This document shows, one piece after another, positions 8,395-17,669 of a stretch of 54,382 nucleotides of DNA; position 1 is the first letter of the stretch, and each line of letters begins with the position of its first letter. Below the pieces are notes generated by a model, which saw only the letters and a list, made by a program, of their open reading frames with translations, ran no database searches and was not told the origin of the DNA. The stretch lies in the IMG/VR virus record IMGVR_UViG_3300020474_000019, positions 1 through 54,382 of that record. The stretch is one strand, 5' to 3'. The stretch is from a virus. The translations under genes and the position numbers were made by a program.

Positions 8395-8939
8395 TCAATA
8401 TTTCCAGCAATCATCACTCTTCCATGTTCACATTCTTGTGGTGGTACACAATGTGTGTTATAATGGTATTTATCATTTGGAAGTATTCCATTCCAAAATA
8501 TCAAATAATCTTCCTCTGGTTTAATTTCTATATTTCTTCTTTTAAATACTAAAGGTGAACACTTAGGACAACATTCTGCATAGTAAGTCCATGCCCATAT
8601 AACACTATGTATGTGTGACCTTGCTTTATCTCCTTTTTGATATATTGCACCCCAACATTCTTTTGCATGGAATTTATCGTTACCAGTGAATCCTCTTACT
8701 ATATCTAATGTTTTATCTGATATCTCACCAAAGAGTTCATGTATGTCATGCATATGCCATGTTGTTCTGTAATTTGTAATAATATTAGATTTAAATCCAC
8801 CGATTGTTTTTAAACTGTAAGTATCATCTTTTATTATGTTTTTTATTAGTTTTCTTTTTTCAATAGGTATATTTAATTTAACTTTACCAATTGGATGAAT
8901 AGTCTCTAACAATTGGATTCCACTTTGTTCCATATTCAT
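8391..8939 (-). CDS. 2OG-Fe(II) oxygenase-like protein (HxH type)
   Basis: 182 aa. The core reads SHIHSVIWAWTYYAECCPK, then a strand SPLVFKRR, then EDYLIFWNG and a distal His in NTHCVPPQECEHGRVMIAGN. This is the double-stranded beta-helix pattern of the phage 2OG-FeII_Oxy_5-like family, where the first metal motif reads HxH rather than HxD. The substrate is unknown. Its start lies inside the terminase gene (56-nt overlap), the only in-frame ATG that gives a full N-terminus. T4 has no gene between 17 and 18, so this is an insertion. Confidence 0.8.
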   Translation of the reverse strand: MNMEQSGIQLLETIHPIGKVKLNIPIEKRKLIKNIIKDDTYSLKTIGGFKSNIITNYRTTWHMHDIHELFGEISDKTLDIVRGFTGNDKFHAKECWGAIYQKGDKARSHIHSVIWAWTYYAECCPKCSPLVFKRRNIEIKPEEDYLIFWNGILPNDKYHYNTHCVPPQECEHGRVMIAGNID

Positions 8940-10521
8940 CTACCATCTCCCCAATGTTTTCATCCTCTAAACCGTCCACTATGAACCCAAAAGGAGCCAT
9001 GTCTTGTTCTATCTGATCTTTATTTTCTTGTAACATACGTTCTCGCATGTCCATATTAGTTAATTCTTTAAAATATGTTTGGTCAATTGACCATGCAAAC
9101 ATAAACAAACATGCAACTAAATCATCATTACAACCCTCATCTGCCTGAAAGGATTGTCCTTTTACTACAAATGTAGATAATTCGTTTATCATATCATAAT
9201 CTTCTACTATTACCTTATCATCTTCAATCATTTGTTTTAGATTAGAACAACCAATCTTCTTAACAGCTTTGGTTGTCCGTACACCCAATTGTGCTTTACC
9301 ACCACTAAATCCACCACCCATAATTTGTCCAGCACGTCCTCTCATTGATGCCATAACAAGATTATCATATTCTAAATCAAATTGTAAAGTATTAGCAACT
9401 TGTTCTCCAATATCATTTACTTCTACTAAAACAAATGCTTGATTATATGCTCTTGCAACATCATATATTTTTTGTGGAAACAATAGTGGTTTTATTTCGT
9501 TATCTCTATACTTTGCAACAATTTTATATGGTATCTGTGTTACATCAAAAACTATGTAGGCAGAGTAATCACTCTCTACTCCTCTTGCTACATCAACTGT
9601 AATATAATATGTATGATCTTTTTCTGGTGAATAATAAACATCCAAACCCTTATTAGATTGTATCGGAGTCTTATATGTAAGTGTTCTTAGTTTGCGTGGT
9701 GCAATAAGAGTATCAATAGAACCTAGAAACTCACATTCAAATTCTGTGTTGAATTGTTGTTCACTTGTATTTGCAATAGTTTCTTTCTTCCATTTCTCAT
9801 CACGGCCGGGCACTTCTGACCAGTGAACTTCAATAGGAATGTAACTGTTTCTTTTTTCTTCTGCTTCTGTCCATATCTTATAGAACATATTCATACCATG
9901 TGGTGTGGAAACAATCATAACCTTAGTTGTTTTACCAGAGGAAATCGTGGGATACACAGAACTAAAAAATTGTTCTGCTACGTTGCTGGGTACATATGCA
10001 AACTCATCCAAGAAAATAATATTATAAGAACCACCACGAACGGCAGATGCTGAAGTAGATGATGCCAAAATTTTAGAACCATTTTCAAGTTCAAGACTTC
10101 CTTTGTTCCAAGACATAACCCCTTGTTGTAACCACTTGGGAAGATGTTCATACGCAAGTTGCAGTCTCCCTAATAAATCTCTCGCAGTTGCGGCCTTGTT
10201 TGCAAGTATAGCAATATTAACTGCTGGATTAAATAAAGCATAGTGTAATAGATAAGAAACCATAACAGTAGATTTACCAGACTGTCTGGGTAGTTTACAA
10301 ATAGTAAAACGATTATTGTGGAATGTACCAACCATCTCTTTCTGAAATGGATACATTTTAAAAGGTATTAGACCCTCATCAAGTGATACAATTCTTACAT
10401 AATTTTGTATAAAGTATATAGGATCTTCCATACAATTAGCGTATTCTTGCAGTTCGTGTTTAGTCCACTCCTGCTGTACGTTTGCTTTTTTAAGATTTGG
10501 ATTACCTAGATAAGTTTCCAT
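8884..10521 (-). CDS. 17: Terminase large subunit gp17
   Basis: 545 aa against 610 in T4. ATP-driven DNA packaging motor with a headful nuclease. The Walker A motif is RQSGKST (79-85), Walker B is IIFLDE (168-173) and the coupling motif is VSTPHG (about 205-210). The RNase-H-like nuclease begins YYITVDVARG with its first Asp at about 310, and later acidic residues in VEVNDIGEQ and EGCNDDLVACLFMF. It overlaps the sulfotransferase-like gene upstream by 20 nt, so translation is coupled to it rather than directly to gp16 as in T4. Confidence 0.97.
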   Translation of the reverse strand: METYLGNPNLKKANVQQEWTKHELQEYANCMEDPIYFIQNYVRIVSLDEGLIPFKMYPFQKEMVGTFHNNRFTICKLPRQSGKSTVMVSYLLHYALFNPAVNIAILANKAATARDLLGRLQLAYEHLPKWLQQGVMSWNKGSLELENGSKILASSTSASAVRGGSYNIIFLDEFAYVPSNVAEQFFSSVYPTISSGKTTKVMIVSTPHGMNMFYKIWTEAEEKRNSYIPIEVHWSEVPGRDEKWKKETIANTSEQQFNTEFECEFLGSIDTLIAPRKLRTLTYKTPIQSNKGLDVYYSPEKDHTYYITVDVARGVESDYSAYIVFDVTQIPYKIVAKYRDNEIKPLLFPQKIYDVARAYNQAFVLVEVNDIGEQVANTLQFDLEYDNLVMASMRGRAGQIMGGGFSGGKAQLGVRTTKAVKKIGCSNLKQMIEDDKVIVEDYDMINELSTFVVKGQSFQADEGCNDDLVACLFMFAWSIDQTYFKELTNMDMRERMLQENKDQIEQDMAPFGFIVDGLEDENIGEMVDEYGTKWNPIVRDYSSNW

Positions 10522-11479
10522 AAAATTTATTTTCTCTTTCTATTCTTTCTTCTAATATATCCGTTGTTACTTTTTGATAATAATTACTCTCTTTACACCA
10601 TTCATTATATCTATCAACACAATCAGAAAAATTCTGTATCTTATTTCTTTTATCAAGTAAAGTATTCATTTTTAATGGAACACCCCACAAGAGTTTTTTG
10701 TTCTTTACTAGAGTACTTATATATTCTTCAAACCTTACAGATTTTAATAATGAACCTAAACCAATATTATCAACACCAATATTACTAAGATTGTATGTTG
10801 TCTTATTATATTCATCAAAACTTATACCTTTCATTTCATGTTCTATTCCAGTTAATCGCCAAAGCATATGGTCTGTATTGTATGCAAATTCATTATAATC
10901 AACTTCAACAGCTGTAGGAAAATACTTATCTACCCACCACTTATATCTATCATAGATTTGTAATTTTCTATCAAATAAATTTAAATCAACTTTGTACTTT
11001 TCATCTTTGACATTATTTCTATGTTCGTCTACACTAAAAACATTTCTAATCTTATTAGTATCCCTAATACCCCAACTTAAAGCGTATTCAAATGGATCTC
11101 TTGTACAATAAAAAATCTTTTGATAATGTCTGTTTAAAAAAGGATACCACTCTTTTGTACCACCAGCTTTTTTACCAGCCATTACAGCTCTTTCTTTCAT
11201 CACATAATGTGCTAATCTAGAAACTAAAGAACTTCCAGTATTGTTTTCTAAGAGTTGTATAACTCTTTCTAGTGGTTGTCCATATCGTATGTATTTGTAA
11301 TCAGGGCCTCTAGGTACTTTGTGTACAATTTTTACAATATTTTTATTGTATAATTCTAATCCTGCAGCTATTTCATGTGTATTAGTATAATCTAATCCAG
11401 CACTATTTAAAAATACTGTAAGACTTCTTTGTAAATAGGTTGAACCCACACCATCTGGGGTTAATATTAAATAATTCAT
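10502..11479 (-). CDS. Sulfotransferase-like P-loop protein
   Basis: 325 aa. The N-terminus LILTPDGVGSTYLQRSL fits the PAPS 5'-phosphosulfate-binding loop of sulfotransferases, and IFYCTRDPFEYALSWGIRD fits the 3'-phosphate-binding Arg-Asp/Ser segment that follows a beta-strand in that fold. Such enzymes transfer sulfate from PAPS to sugars or other acceptors; the acceptor here is unknown. It is wedged between gp16 and gp17, 3 nt after gp16 and overlapping gp17 by 20 nt, so it must be co-expressed with the packaging genes. Family membership is inferred from the two motifs and length only. Confidence 0.68.
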   Translation of the reverse strand: MNYLILTPDGVGSTYLQRSLTVFLNSAGLDYTNTHEIAAGLELYNKNIVKIVHKVPRGPDYKYIRYGQPLERVIQLLENNTGSSLVSRLAHYVMKERAVMAGKKAGGTKEWYPFLNRHYQKIFYCTRDPFEYALSWGIRDTNKIRNVFSVDEHRNNVKDEKYKVDLNLFDRKLQIYDRYKWWVDKYFPTAVEVDYNEFAYNTDHMLWRLTGIEHEMKGISFDEYNKTTYNLSNIGVDNIGLGSLLKSVRFEEYISTLVKNKKLLWGVPLKMNTLLDKRNKIQNFSDCVDRYNEWCKESNYYQKVTTDILEERIERENKFYGNLSR

Positions 11480-11482
11480 ACA

Positions 11483-11884
11483 TCACTTTCCCTTTAACAT
11501 TTTTTGGAGTTCAGCAGTCGAACCAACAAATAATGCGTTAGTAACATTCTTGGGTGCATTACTAGGTACTTCTTTAAGTTTTCGCATTTTCTCTTGTAAG
11601 TCACCTAACTTCTCCGTTACCTCTGCTACTTGTTTAATTAAATTACCAGCAACTTCGTATGCTCTTGGGTGATCAGATTCTTTTGCAAGTTCTAATATAC
11701 CATCAATCGCATGAGAACCTTTTTCTATAAGTCCGTAAAAGTTCTCTCGTTGATATTTGTAATCATTGTCTACGTCATCATCATTTTGTGCAACTACATC
11801 ATATGCTTGTTTAGTATTAACAAGTTCTTGTGCAGGCATTTTAAATGGTGGCGCACCTAATGCTTCATCAATTTCTTTACTCAT
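11483..11884 (-). CDS. 16: Terminase small subunit gp16
   Basis: 133 aa (T4: 164 aa). DNA recognition and motor-stimulating subunit. It has the typical central helical hairpin: YGLIEKGSHAIDGILELAKE followed by YEVAGNLIKQVAEVTEKLGD, ending LQEKMRKL. Its place directly after gp15 and before the gp17 cluster agrees with T4 order. The N-terminal 40 residues are acidic and probably flexible. Confidence 0.92.
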   Translation of the reverse strand: MSKEIDEALGAPPFKMPAQELVNTKQAYDVVAQNDDDVDNDYKYQRENFYGLIEKGSHAIDGILELAKESDHPRAYEVAGNLIKQVAEVTEKLGDLQEKMRKLKEVPSNAPKNVTNALFVGSTAELQKMLKGK

Positions 11885-11886
11885 GA

Positions 11887-12678
11887 TTAACTAGTTCCAG
11901 CGTCCTCAAAGAATGAGGATGTTTCATTAAACCCAAAATCATCATCATCTGCACTCGCAGTTGCTGGTGATGGGGTGACACTATATTTCTGTTGTCTAGT
12001 TGGTGTGTTAACTGGCATATCAGTATATTGATCCACTGTTGCAGTTTTAATAACTGCCTGTGAAGTAACTGGGCCATATAAGTAAAACTTACAAGTAAAG
12101 TCAAGGTTGTAGATTACTGCTCTTCGTTCTGCAAAATCCCCTTGATAATTATCTTCGTAACTAATGTTGTTTAAAACAATTGGTACATCTCTTTTGATTC
12201 CCATGTCAACCATATCATTAATTGTTAGTGAATAGTCTGGTTGAAAGTATGGTAAAATTTGTTCAACAATTTGCAATGCATCATCTGATTGTTTTGCCAT
12301 AATATATAGTGTGAAACTTAAATTATAAGGAACAGGCATATATTGTGTGTCCATTCTATTTGACTTAGCATCACTACCACCATCCTTTACTTTTTTAAAT
12401 TTCTGTACACGATTTAATTTTCTTGCTGGATCATAAGTCATTCCAGTAATTTCAAAACCAATTCTAGGTAGAGTTATTGCAACTTTAGCTGCTAAACTTG
12501 GATCTTGATTTAGTCTTGCTAAAAACTTTTGTTTGGGGCCATATGCCAATGGCACCTTCATTGATTGGGTCACTTTTCCAGCATTATCTTTTCTAACAAT
12601 ATTGATATTATTAAATAATGAACCAAAAGCGACAACCACTTTTCTCATACTTTCGTGGTAAAATTGTTGTCCTAACAT
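11887..12678 (-). CDS. 15: Tail completion and sheath stabiliser protein gp15
   Basis: 263 aa, about the length of T4 gp15 (272 aa). A hexameric ring closes the top of the tail and joins it to the neck. Conserved features include the N-terminal FYHESMRKVVVAFGSLFNNI, LPRIGFEITGMTYDPARKLN, VPYNLSFTLYIMAKQSDDA and IVEQILPYFQPDYSLTI. The C-terminal 40 residues are acidic and Ser/Thr-rich. Two nucleotides separate it from both neighbours, consistent with one neck-gene transcript. Confidence 0.95.
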   Translation of the reverse strand: MLGQQFYHESMRKVVVAFGSLFNNINIVRKDNAGKVTQSMKVPLAYGPKQKFLARLNQDPSLAAKVAITLPRIGFEITGMTYDPARKLNRVQKFKKVKDGGSDAKSNRMDTQYMPVPYNLSFTLYIMAKQSDDALQIVEQILPYFQPDYSLTINDMVDMGIKRDVPIVLNNISYEDNYQGDFAERRAVIYNLDFTCKFYLYGPVTSQAVIKTATVDQYTDMPVNTPTRQQKYSVTPSPATASADDDDFGFNETSSFFEDAGTS

Positions 12679-12680
12679 AT

Positions 12681-13580
12681 CTAAGCTCCTGCATCACCAA
12701 ATGGGTTTTTCTCACTAAAATCAAGAATATTCTCATTGGTTATTTGTTGTGTTATAAATTCATTTTGTGCCGACTTGTCGGTATCCATGTCACCTATTAT
12801 ATATTCCTCTGAAATTAAGTAACCAGCGAGTCCAGTATCAGCATCATTCTCTAATTGTAGAGAACCAATTTCGTTTTCAAGTGTAAATTGATATACTAGA
12901 GCATCTGTACTGTTTGAATCTTCAATAGAATCAATTGCAGCAATACCAGTATCTAGTCTTGACATATCATATTCATACTGTCTACATCTTAGTTTGTAAA
13001 TTGGATTGTTATCTAATTGATGAAATGGAGCATCATGGTCAACAAAACCAATCTCAAACATTTTTCCCAATACTGGATGGTAAACCAAATCGCCTTCTAA
13101 AGGTCTATCTGCATCCGTAGCATCAGTTTCATTTAGAAGATAAAATATATCTGTTCCAAATGTCTCAAAAACAGTTCCCTCTGTAATAGTTGTGGTTGCA
13201 TCTTCCATTTGTATTGAACCACCAGTAGTGTCTGTACCATCTTCTATTGTGAACTGTTTTGTTAATTCTTGAAATCTTTCTTTATGAACAACAAATGTAA
13301 TTTCATTTCTATTGTCCAAACCGAACTGTGTCATTAATTCTTTGTCACCAGCGTATCCACTTTCGGCATCTTCAACATACATTTCTATGGGTTGTTGGTT
13401 TCTATACTTTGCAAGAGCATCCTCACCAAGAACATTGTCTAGTGCTACAGCAGTTCTATCAACATAATAAACATCATGTCCATGTATTTGGATTGCTTCT
13501 TTTATTAAGTCTTTGTATAGATTTCTTTCACTTGCAATACTTGTTAAATTACTAGTGTGAAATGCTTTGTTTACAGCCAT
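12681..13580 (-). CDS. 14: Neck protein gp14
   Basis: 299 aa (T4: 256 aa). Head completion / neck protein attached to the portal side of the neck. The N-terminus (ERNLYKDLIKEAIQIHGHDV) and the segment LGEDALAKY...PIEMYVED are recognisable as gp14. Synteny gp13-gp14-gp15 is intact. A Thr/Asp-rich segment (about 105-150) probably accounts for the extra length. It ends FSEKNPFGDAGA, typical of the family in marine phages. Confidence 0.94.
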   Translation of the reverse strand: MAVNKAFHTSNLTSIASERNLYKDLIKEAIQIHGHDVYYVDRTAVALDNVLGEDALAKYRNQQPIEMYVEDAESGYAGDKELMTQFGLDNRNEITFVVHKERFQELTKQFTIEDGTDTTGGSIQMEDATTTITEGTVFETFGTDIFYLLNETDATDADRPLEGDLVYHPVLGKMFEIGFVDHDAPFHQLDNNPIYKLRCRQYEYDMSRLDTGIAAIDSIEDSNSTDALVYQFTLENEIGSLQLENDADTGLAGYLISEEYIIGDMDTDKSAQNEFITQQITNENILDFSEKNPFGDAGA

Positions 13581-13583
13581 AGT

Positions 13584-14396
13584 TTATCCTATCATGTAGT
13601 TAACTGGTGTTTCAAACGCCAACTGTATTTGTTCTTCTAGTTTATTAACTTCTTCTTGTGCTTGTGAATAAATGGTTTCCCCATTCATAGTTACACCACC
13701 TAACATTGCGACACCACTAAATTTACTAAGGTTTGCACCCCACTGCCTTTTTATCAAAGCCGTTGCATATCTTTTTAGATAGATGTCATCAAATATATCT
13801 GTATAGGTTGTTGGGTCTAATTTTCTATAACATTCAATGATTAAATACTCATCTTCTGTTACAGCACTAGCATCCATATCCAGATATAATCTGTTCTGGT
13901 GTTGATTGAATCTTATAGGAATTTCTCCTACTAATATATGTGATAAGTGATCTAGTTGTTGCATAGTCATTTCATATGATATAATTGAAGTTGAACTAAA
14001 ATCATATAAGTCATTTAGTCTAAGTTGATATCTAATATCAAACATGTTGTTTGTAGATGAATCATCAAATGGAAAAATATTTAAAACAGAAACAACAGCA
14101 GATGGCATTGGAATATAATTTTTACCCTCTTCAAAAGATGCTGTTACTGTATTATCAGCAGTGTCAGTTGCAGTTGTTGTTGCATTTGTTTTCCATCTTG
14201 CGATATCTGTGGAAGTCATTTTATATTTTAAATACATTCTTTCAATACCATCATAATGATATTGTGCAAAAAACTGTAACGCTTCATCTATTCTATCGTC
14301 TGTTTGGTCATCACTAACATTGATATCAATTACACCCTTACCTAAATTCCGTAGGCAATATTCTTTGAATGTAGATTTGGTTGTTGGTATTGCCAT
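13584..14396 (-). CDS. 13: Neck protein gp13
   Basis: 270 aa (T4: 309 aa). Neck protein bound beneath the portal that closes the filled head. Recognised by the N-terminal TKSTFKEYCLRNLGKGVIDI and DDRIDEALQFFAQYHYDGIE, and by YLKRYATALIKRQWGANLSKF near residue 215. The order gp13, gp14, gp15 follows. It lies 2 nt after the 119-aa gene and probably shares its late promoter at 14783. Confidence 0.95.
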   Translation of the reverse strand: MAIPTTKSTFKEYCLRNLGKGVIDINVSDDQTDDRIDEALQFFAQYHYDGIERMYLKYKMTSTDIARWKTNATTTATDTADNTVTASFEEGKNYIPMPSAVVSVLNIFPFDDSSTNNMFDIRYQLRLNDLYDFSSTSIISYEMTMQQLDHLSHILVGEIPIRFNQHQNRLYLDMDASAVTEDEYLIIECYRKLDPTTYTDIFDDIYLKRYATALIKRQWGANLSKFSGVAMLGGVTMNGETIYSQAQEEVNKLEEQIQLAFETPVNYMIG

Positions 14397-14398
14397 TT

Positions 14399-14758
14399 CT
14401 ATTCCTCTATATCGAAAATCTCTTTTAGAGAATCGTCTTTGTGTGCTGGATGCCCAGGCCCATCATTTGTTGAGATTTTTTTCTTGTGTGGGCTTGTTCC
14501 GCCCGTGGCAGTTCTTCTAGCAGTCGTATCCCAAACTAGGGTAGTAAATTCTACTTTTTCATCATCATCACGAAACTCAACTACTAAACAAATAGCACCA
14601 GTAGATAAAGTTTCAATTCCATATTTTAGATATGTTGAAGATTTACTATCCATGAAAGTGGTAATACGTGCTTTTTCAGCGTCAGTAACATCAGCATCTC
14701 CATCTAATCCACCCAAGTATCTAAAAAATATTGGCGTTGTTGAATACTTTTTTGCCAT
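14399..14758 (-). CDS. Hypothetical protein, probable virion or neck-adjacent
   Basis: 119 aa, no family recognised. A compact N-terminal domain of about 85 residues (mixed alpha/beta, CLVVEFRDDDEKVEFTTLVW as central strands) is followed by a Gly/Thr/Lys/His-rich tail (TSPHKKKISTNDGPGHPAHK) and an acidic helical end. First gene of the late neck transcript, with a TATAAATA promoter 24 nt upstream and 2 nt from gp13. A structural or assembly role is inferred from that context. Confidence 0.8.
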   Translation of the reverse strand: MAKKYSTTPIFFRYLGGLDGDADVTDAEKARITTFMDSKSSTYLKYGIETLSTGAICLVVEFRDDDEKVEFTTLVWDTTARRTATGGTSPHKKKISTNDGPGHPAHKDDSLKEIFDIEE

Positions 14759-14782
14759 CTTTATCTCCTAATCTTATACTCT

Positions 14783-14790
14783 TATTTATA
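14783..14790 (-). promoter_or_regulatory. T4-type late promoter (TATAAATA) for the neck operon
   Basis: Exact minus-strand TATAAATA 24 nt upstream of the 119-aa gene and 6 nt beyond the stop of the last accessory-island gene. It marks where late transcription restarts after the island. Confidence 0.78.
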
Positions 14791-14795
14791 ATACT

Positions 14796-15530
14796 TTACA
14801 CATGATGGCAAAGTATTTGTAATCCAACCTTTTTTGTTACCTTCTTTCTGAATCTACTCGCAGAGTGTATCTGTGTTCTTTGTAATGCAATACATGAACC
14901 TATACTCCAAGGATATATATTTTCTACTGTAAATCCTTCTAACATTTCTCTAGGATACATATCCATATATTTTGGATAAACTTCTTCTGGCCATACTCCC
15001 TCTGTCCAGTTCCAAACATCTCTTTTTACTTCTTCATGTGTTTTAGATGTATTAGACCAAGTTTTAGTTTGTTCTGGTCTTACTGTTTTTGTTTCTTCAT
15101 GCCAACTGCCAGGCGGAAACTTAAATGGGCCATATGGATAATATTGATTAAAACATATCATGAACTGGTCATCTAATAGTTCTTCTTGTGTTCCATTACC
15201 TTCAATCAACAAAGGAATAACAAAATCATATCCACATTTCATAGGATCACTTTTTCCTATATCAACATGAAGATTGTGTTGTTTTTTTGCTTGATACATA
15301 TTTACATGTGCTATCTCAAAGTTCTTAAAGTGTTTTTTAAGTCTATCTTCAATACCAGTATGTTTTTTAACTACATCTAAATCTAGAGATGTAGATGATA
15401 ATTTAAAAGAGTGAACTTTACCCCAAGTCATATCGTTATAAAGATTTAATAGATATTCGTGTTCTTCTGATTCTAGAAAGTCTGGAATATATCCAGTTCC
15501 CTCAACTGCTGGTGGTGGTATTTTTAACAT
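14796..15530 (-). CDS. 2OG-Fe(II) oxygenase-like protein (HxD type)
   Basis: 244 aa. Metal-binding HxD is H88-V-D90 in HNLHVDIGKSD and the distal His is H222 in QRTQIHSASRFRKKV, followed by basic residues suited to 2-oxoglutarate binding. Between them lies a long insert rich in Trp, Tyr and Pro (about 120-205). Last gene of the accessory island; its ATG overlaps the stop of the QueC-like gene (TAATG). The substrate cannot be read from the sequence. Confidence 0.77.
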   Translation of the reverse strand: MLKIPPPAVEGTGYIPDFLESEEHEYLLNLYNDMTWGKVHSFKLSSTSLDLDVVKKHTGIEDRLKKHFKNFEIAHVNMYQAKKQHNLHVDIGKSDPMKCGYDFVIPLLIEGNGTQEELLDDQFMICFNQYYPYGPFKFPPGSWHEETKTVRPEQTKTWSNTSKTHEEVKRDVWNWTEGVWPEEVYPKYMDMYPREMLEGFTVENIYPWSIGSCIALQRTQIHSASRFRKKVTKKVGLQILCHHV

Positions 15531-16177
15531 TAGTAATGTCCTAATAAATCCATCTTTTCAAGACATGATGGACATTGTTTACATGGTTCTTTTTTCTGTT
15601 TATAACAACTTATAGTTTCTGTAAGTAATTCATCAGCATTATGTTCTTTTATATAATCTATAATCATAGACTTTGTATAATAAGATATGGGTCTATGTAT
15701 AGTATATTCCCATCTGTTCTGTGGCATATAAGTTTTTTTAGTTTCTATAACATGACTATTTAATAAAAGTTTTGCTACTGCTTGTGGATATTGTCTTTCA
15801 CATTGTTTTAATTGTTGTTCTGTTAAATTTGTCCTCACTCTTCCATGTAATACATTTTTGATATTGTGTTCTTCCATAAAAATACTTCTATGTTCGTGAT
15901 CTGCTTTTCCCCTATGTGAATAATAAGATTTATCATAGTAGTTATCATAATCAAAATGTGTTTTCCAATTTATCTTTCCAAATTTATTTTTGACATATCC
16001 CCAGACAAATTTAGCAGCCTCAAGTGTATCTGGTTTATCGTATCCAGTTATTGCATATACTTCGGTTGTACGATGTGTTATTGTATATTGTTTTGCTACC
16101 ATATAAAGTAGAGCTGCTGAATCTATTCCACCAGAAAGACTTACCAGAACCTTGTCAAAAGAATCTAATTTATGCAT
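15530..16177 (-). CDS. QueC-like PP-loop ATPase
   Basis: 215 aa. The PP-loop SGGIDS is at 15-20 in KVLVSLSGGIDSAALLYMVA. Near the C-terminus C191, C199, C202 and C205 form a CX7CX2CX2C zinc site, the arrangement seen in QueC (7-cyano-7-deazaguanine synthase). QueC converts 7-carboxy-7-deazaguanine to preQ0 with ATP and ammonia. Overall similarity looks low, so another ATP-dependent amidation or thiolation is possible. The ATG at 16177 is chosen because AGGA lies 8 nt upstream; it starts inside the TctA gene. No QueD, QueE or FolE partners are in the window. Confidence 0.72.
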   Translation of the reverse strand: MHKLDSFDKVLVSLSGGIDSAALLYMVAKQYTITHRTTEVYAITGYDKPDTLEAAKFVWGYVKNKFGKINWKTHFDYDNYYDKSYYSHRGKADHEHRSIFMEEHNIKNVLHGRVRTNLTEQQLKQCERQYPQAVAKLLLNSHVIETKKTYMPQNRWEYTIHRPISYYTKSMIIDYIKEHNADELLTETISCYKQKKEPCKQCPSCLEKMDLLGHY

Positions 16178-17669
16178 AATCAATCCTAGCATTTTTATTT
16201 AGTAAACCAAATAACACAATACCTACTCCTACAATAATACAAATAGTAAGTGTCGGATGATTGAACCAAATATCGTTACTAAGATATTTATTATTATAAA
16301 AATACATCCCTTGTAGTTTTTCTATGCCAGATAAAAACTGATCGTATATAATGAAAGACAGAATAAATGCTGGTCTACTAAACTTATATGTTCTCATACC
16401 CCATCCAATTATGGACAGAATAAACATCATGAGTAAATCCTCTTCCCAAGTAATCCACCCACTATACGACAATGCTGTGTAGATGGTCAGTAGTGTCAGA
16501 GGTACTATCCACCAATATGGGTTTATATATAAAATTCTTGAAAGATACCTTGCACCCCATATCAACACAATTCCAGAGATTATAGTTCCCAGAATATATC
16601 CCCAGAAGATAGTCTCAAAAAATTGTTGATCCTCTAGTAAGTCTGTAGTGCCTACATCAAAGCCTAAGTATACCCATAGCGCAGCTAAATATGCATACAT
16701 TTTATTGCCTGGAATACCAAAAAATAATGTGGGAAGTAATGCACCAATCTTTCCAGCGTTGTTTGCTCCTTCTGAACCGATTACACCTTTGATATTTCCG
16801 TTACCAAATTTTTCTGTTTTATGAATTGATCGTGTAATAGAGTATGACATCCAATCGCCAGTTCCACCACCACCGCCAGGCATGATACCACCGATAAAAC
16901 CAACCCATCCACCAATCATCGCTGTCCATTTATATTTCCAAACCTCAACAATACCTTCCCAAGTTTGTTTGTTGTGTTCTTTAATTTCTATCTTTTTAAA
17001 TTCGTGTTTTGCGATTAGTGTTTCGATCATCTCTGGTATGACAAATAAACCCACACCTACAAGAACAAGTTTTACACCATCGTTTAAGTATGTCCAACCA
17101 AGATTATATGCTTCATTTGACCATTCATCTAGTCCAATCTGTGACAACCAACATCCAAACAATACAGCGATTATACTTCTTACTGTATACTTACTTGTTA
17201 TAACAGCGACTAAACAAAATGATAAGAATAAAATGCCAGTTAACTCTGGTGTTCTTACAGCGTCATTTATTTGCATGTATAGTGGAAAGAATGAGAACCC
17301 TAGAAATCCAAAGATTAAACCATTCATGGTTGATGTGAAAAGTGCAGAAGATAAAGCATAAGATGCTCTACCTTTCTTTGCAAGTGGATATCCATCCACC
17401 ATTGTTGCAGCTGTTCCGTTTGCCCCAGGCACACCTAATAGAACACTTGCATATGAATCACCTATGGAACATGCAACAACTGTCACCATAGAAAAAAGGA
17501 CAAAGAGATACTCTGCCCCATCAAAAAAACTTACTACTCCAAAGAGTAGTAGAATTGCTTTACCAGCACCAGCAGAAGGTACAAGACCAATGAGACCACC
17601 ATAAACACAACCTAATGCGATTATGATGGCCCATTGATAGACTTCTTCTAATTGAAGAATTGACTCCAC
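16170..17669 (-). CDS. tctA: TctA-like large permease subunit of a tripartite tricarboxylate transporter
   Basis: 499 aa, the normal TctA length, with about 11-12 hydrophobic segments. Signatures of both internal repeats are clear: GDSYASVLLGVPG...AATMVDGYPLAKKGRA (69-102) and GGIMPGGGGGTGDW, then GSEGANNAGKIGALLP and TLFFGIPGN. TctA is the inner-membrane, cation-coupled permease that takes carboxylates from a TctC binding protein. The start is GTG, with AAGGTG 8 nt upstream, and overlaps TctC by 22 nt, so the two are translationally coupled. The small subunit TctB is not present in the window. A transporter of this type is very unusual in a tailed phage. Confidence 0.93.
   Translation of the reverse strand: MESILQLEEVYQWAIIIALGCVYGGLIGLVPSAGAGKAILLLFGVVSFFDGAEYLFVLFSMVTVVACSIGDSYASVLLGVPGANGTAATMVDGYPLAKKGRASYALSSALFTSTMNGLIFGFLGFSFFPLYMQINDAVRTPELTGILFLSFCLVAVITSKYTVRSIIAVLFGCWLSQIGLDEWSNEAYNLGWTYLNDGVKLVLVGVGLFVIPEMIETLIAKHEFKKIEIKEHNKQTWEGIVEVWKYKWTAMIGGWVGFIGGIMPGGGGGTGDWMSYSITRSIHKTEKFGNGNIKGVIGSEGANNAGKIGALLPTLFFGIPGNKMYAYLAALWVYLGFDVGTTDLLEDQQFFETIFWGYILGTIISGIVLIWGARYLSRILYINPYWWIVPLTLLTIYTALSYSGWITWEEDLLMMFILSIIGWGMRTYKFSRPAFILSFIIYDQFLSGIEKLQGMYFYNNKYLSNDIWFNHPTLTICIIVGVGIVLFGLLNKNARIDYA

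Noticed and set aside
16882-17361. Plus-strand 159-codon open frame opposite TctA
   Set aside because: Antisense shadow of the conserved permease repeats; composition reflects the complementary strand and there is no start signal.
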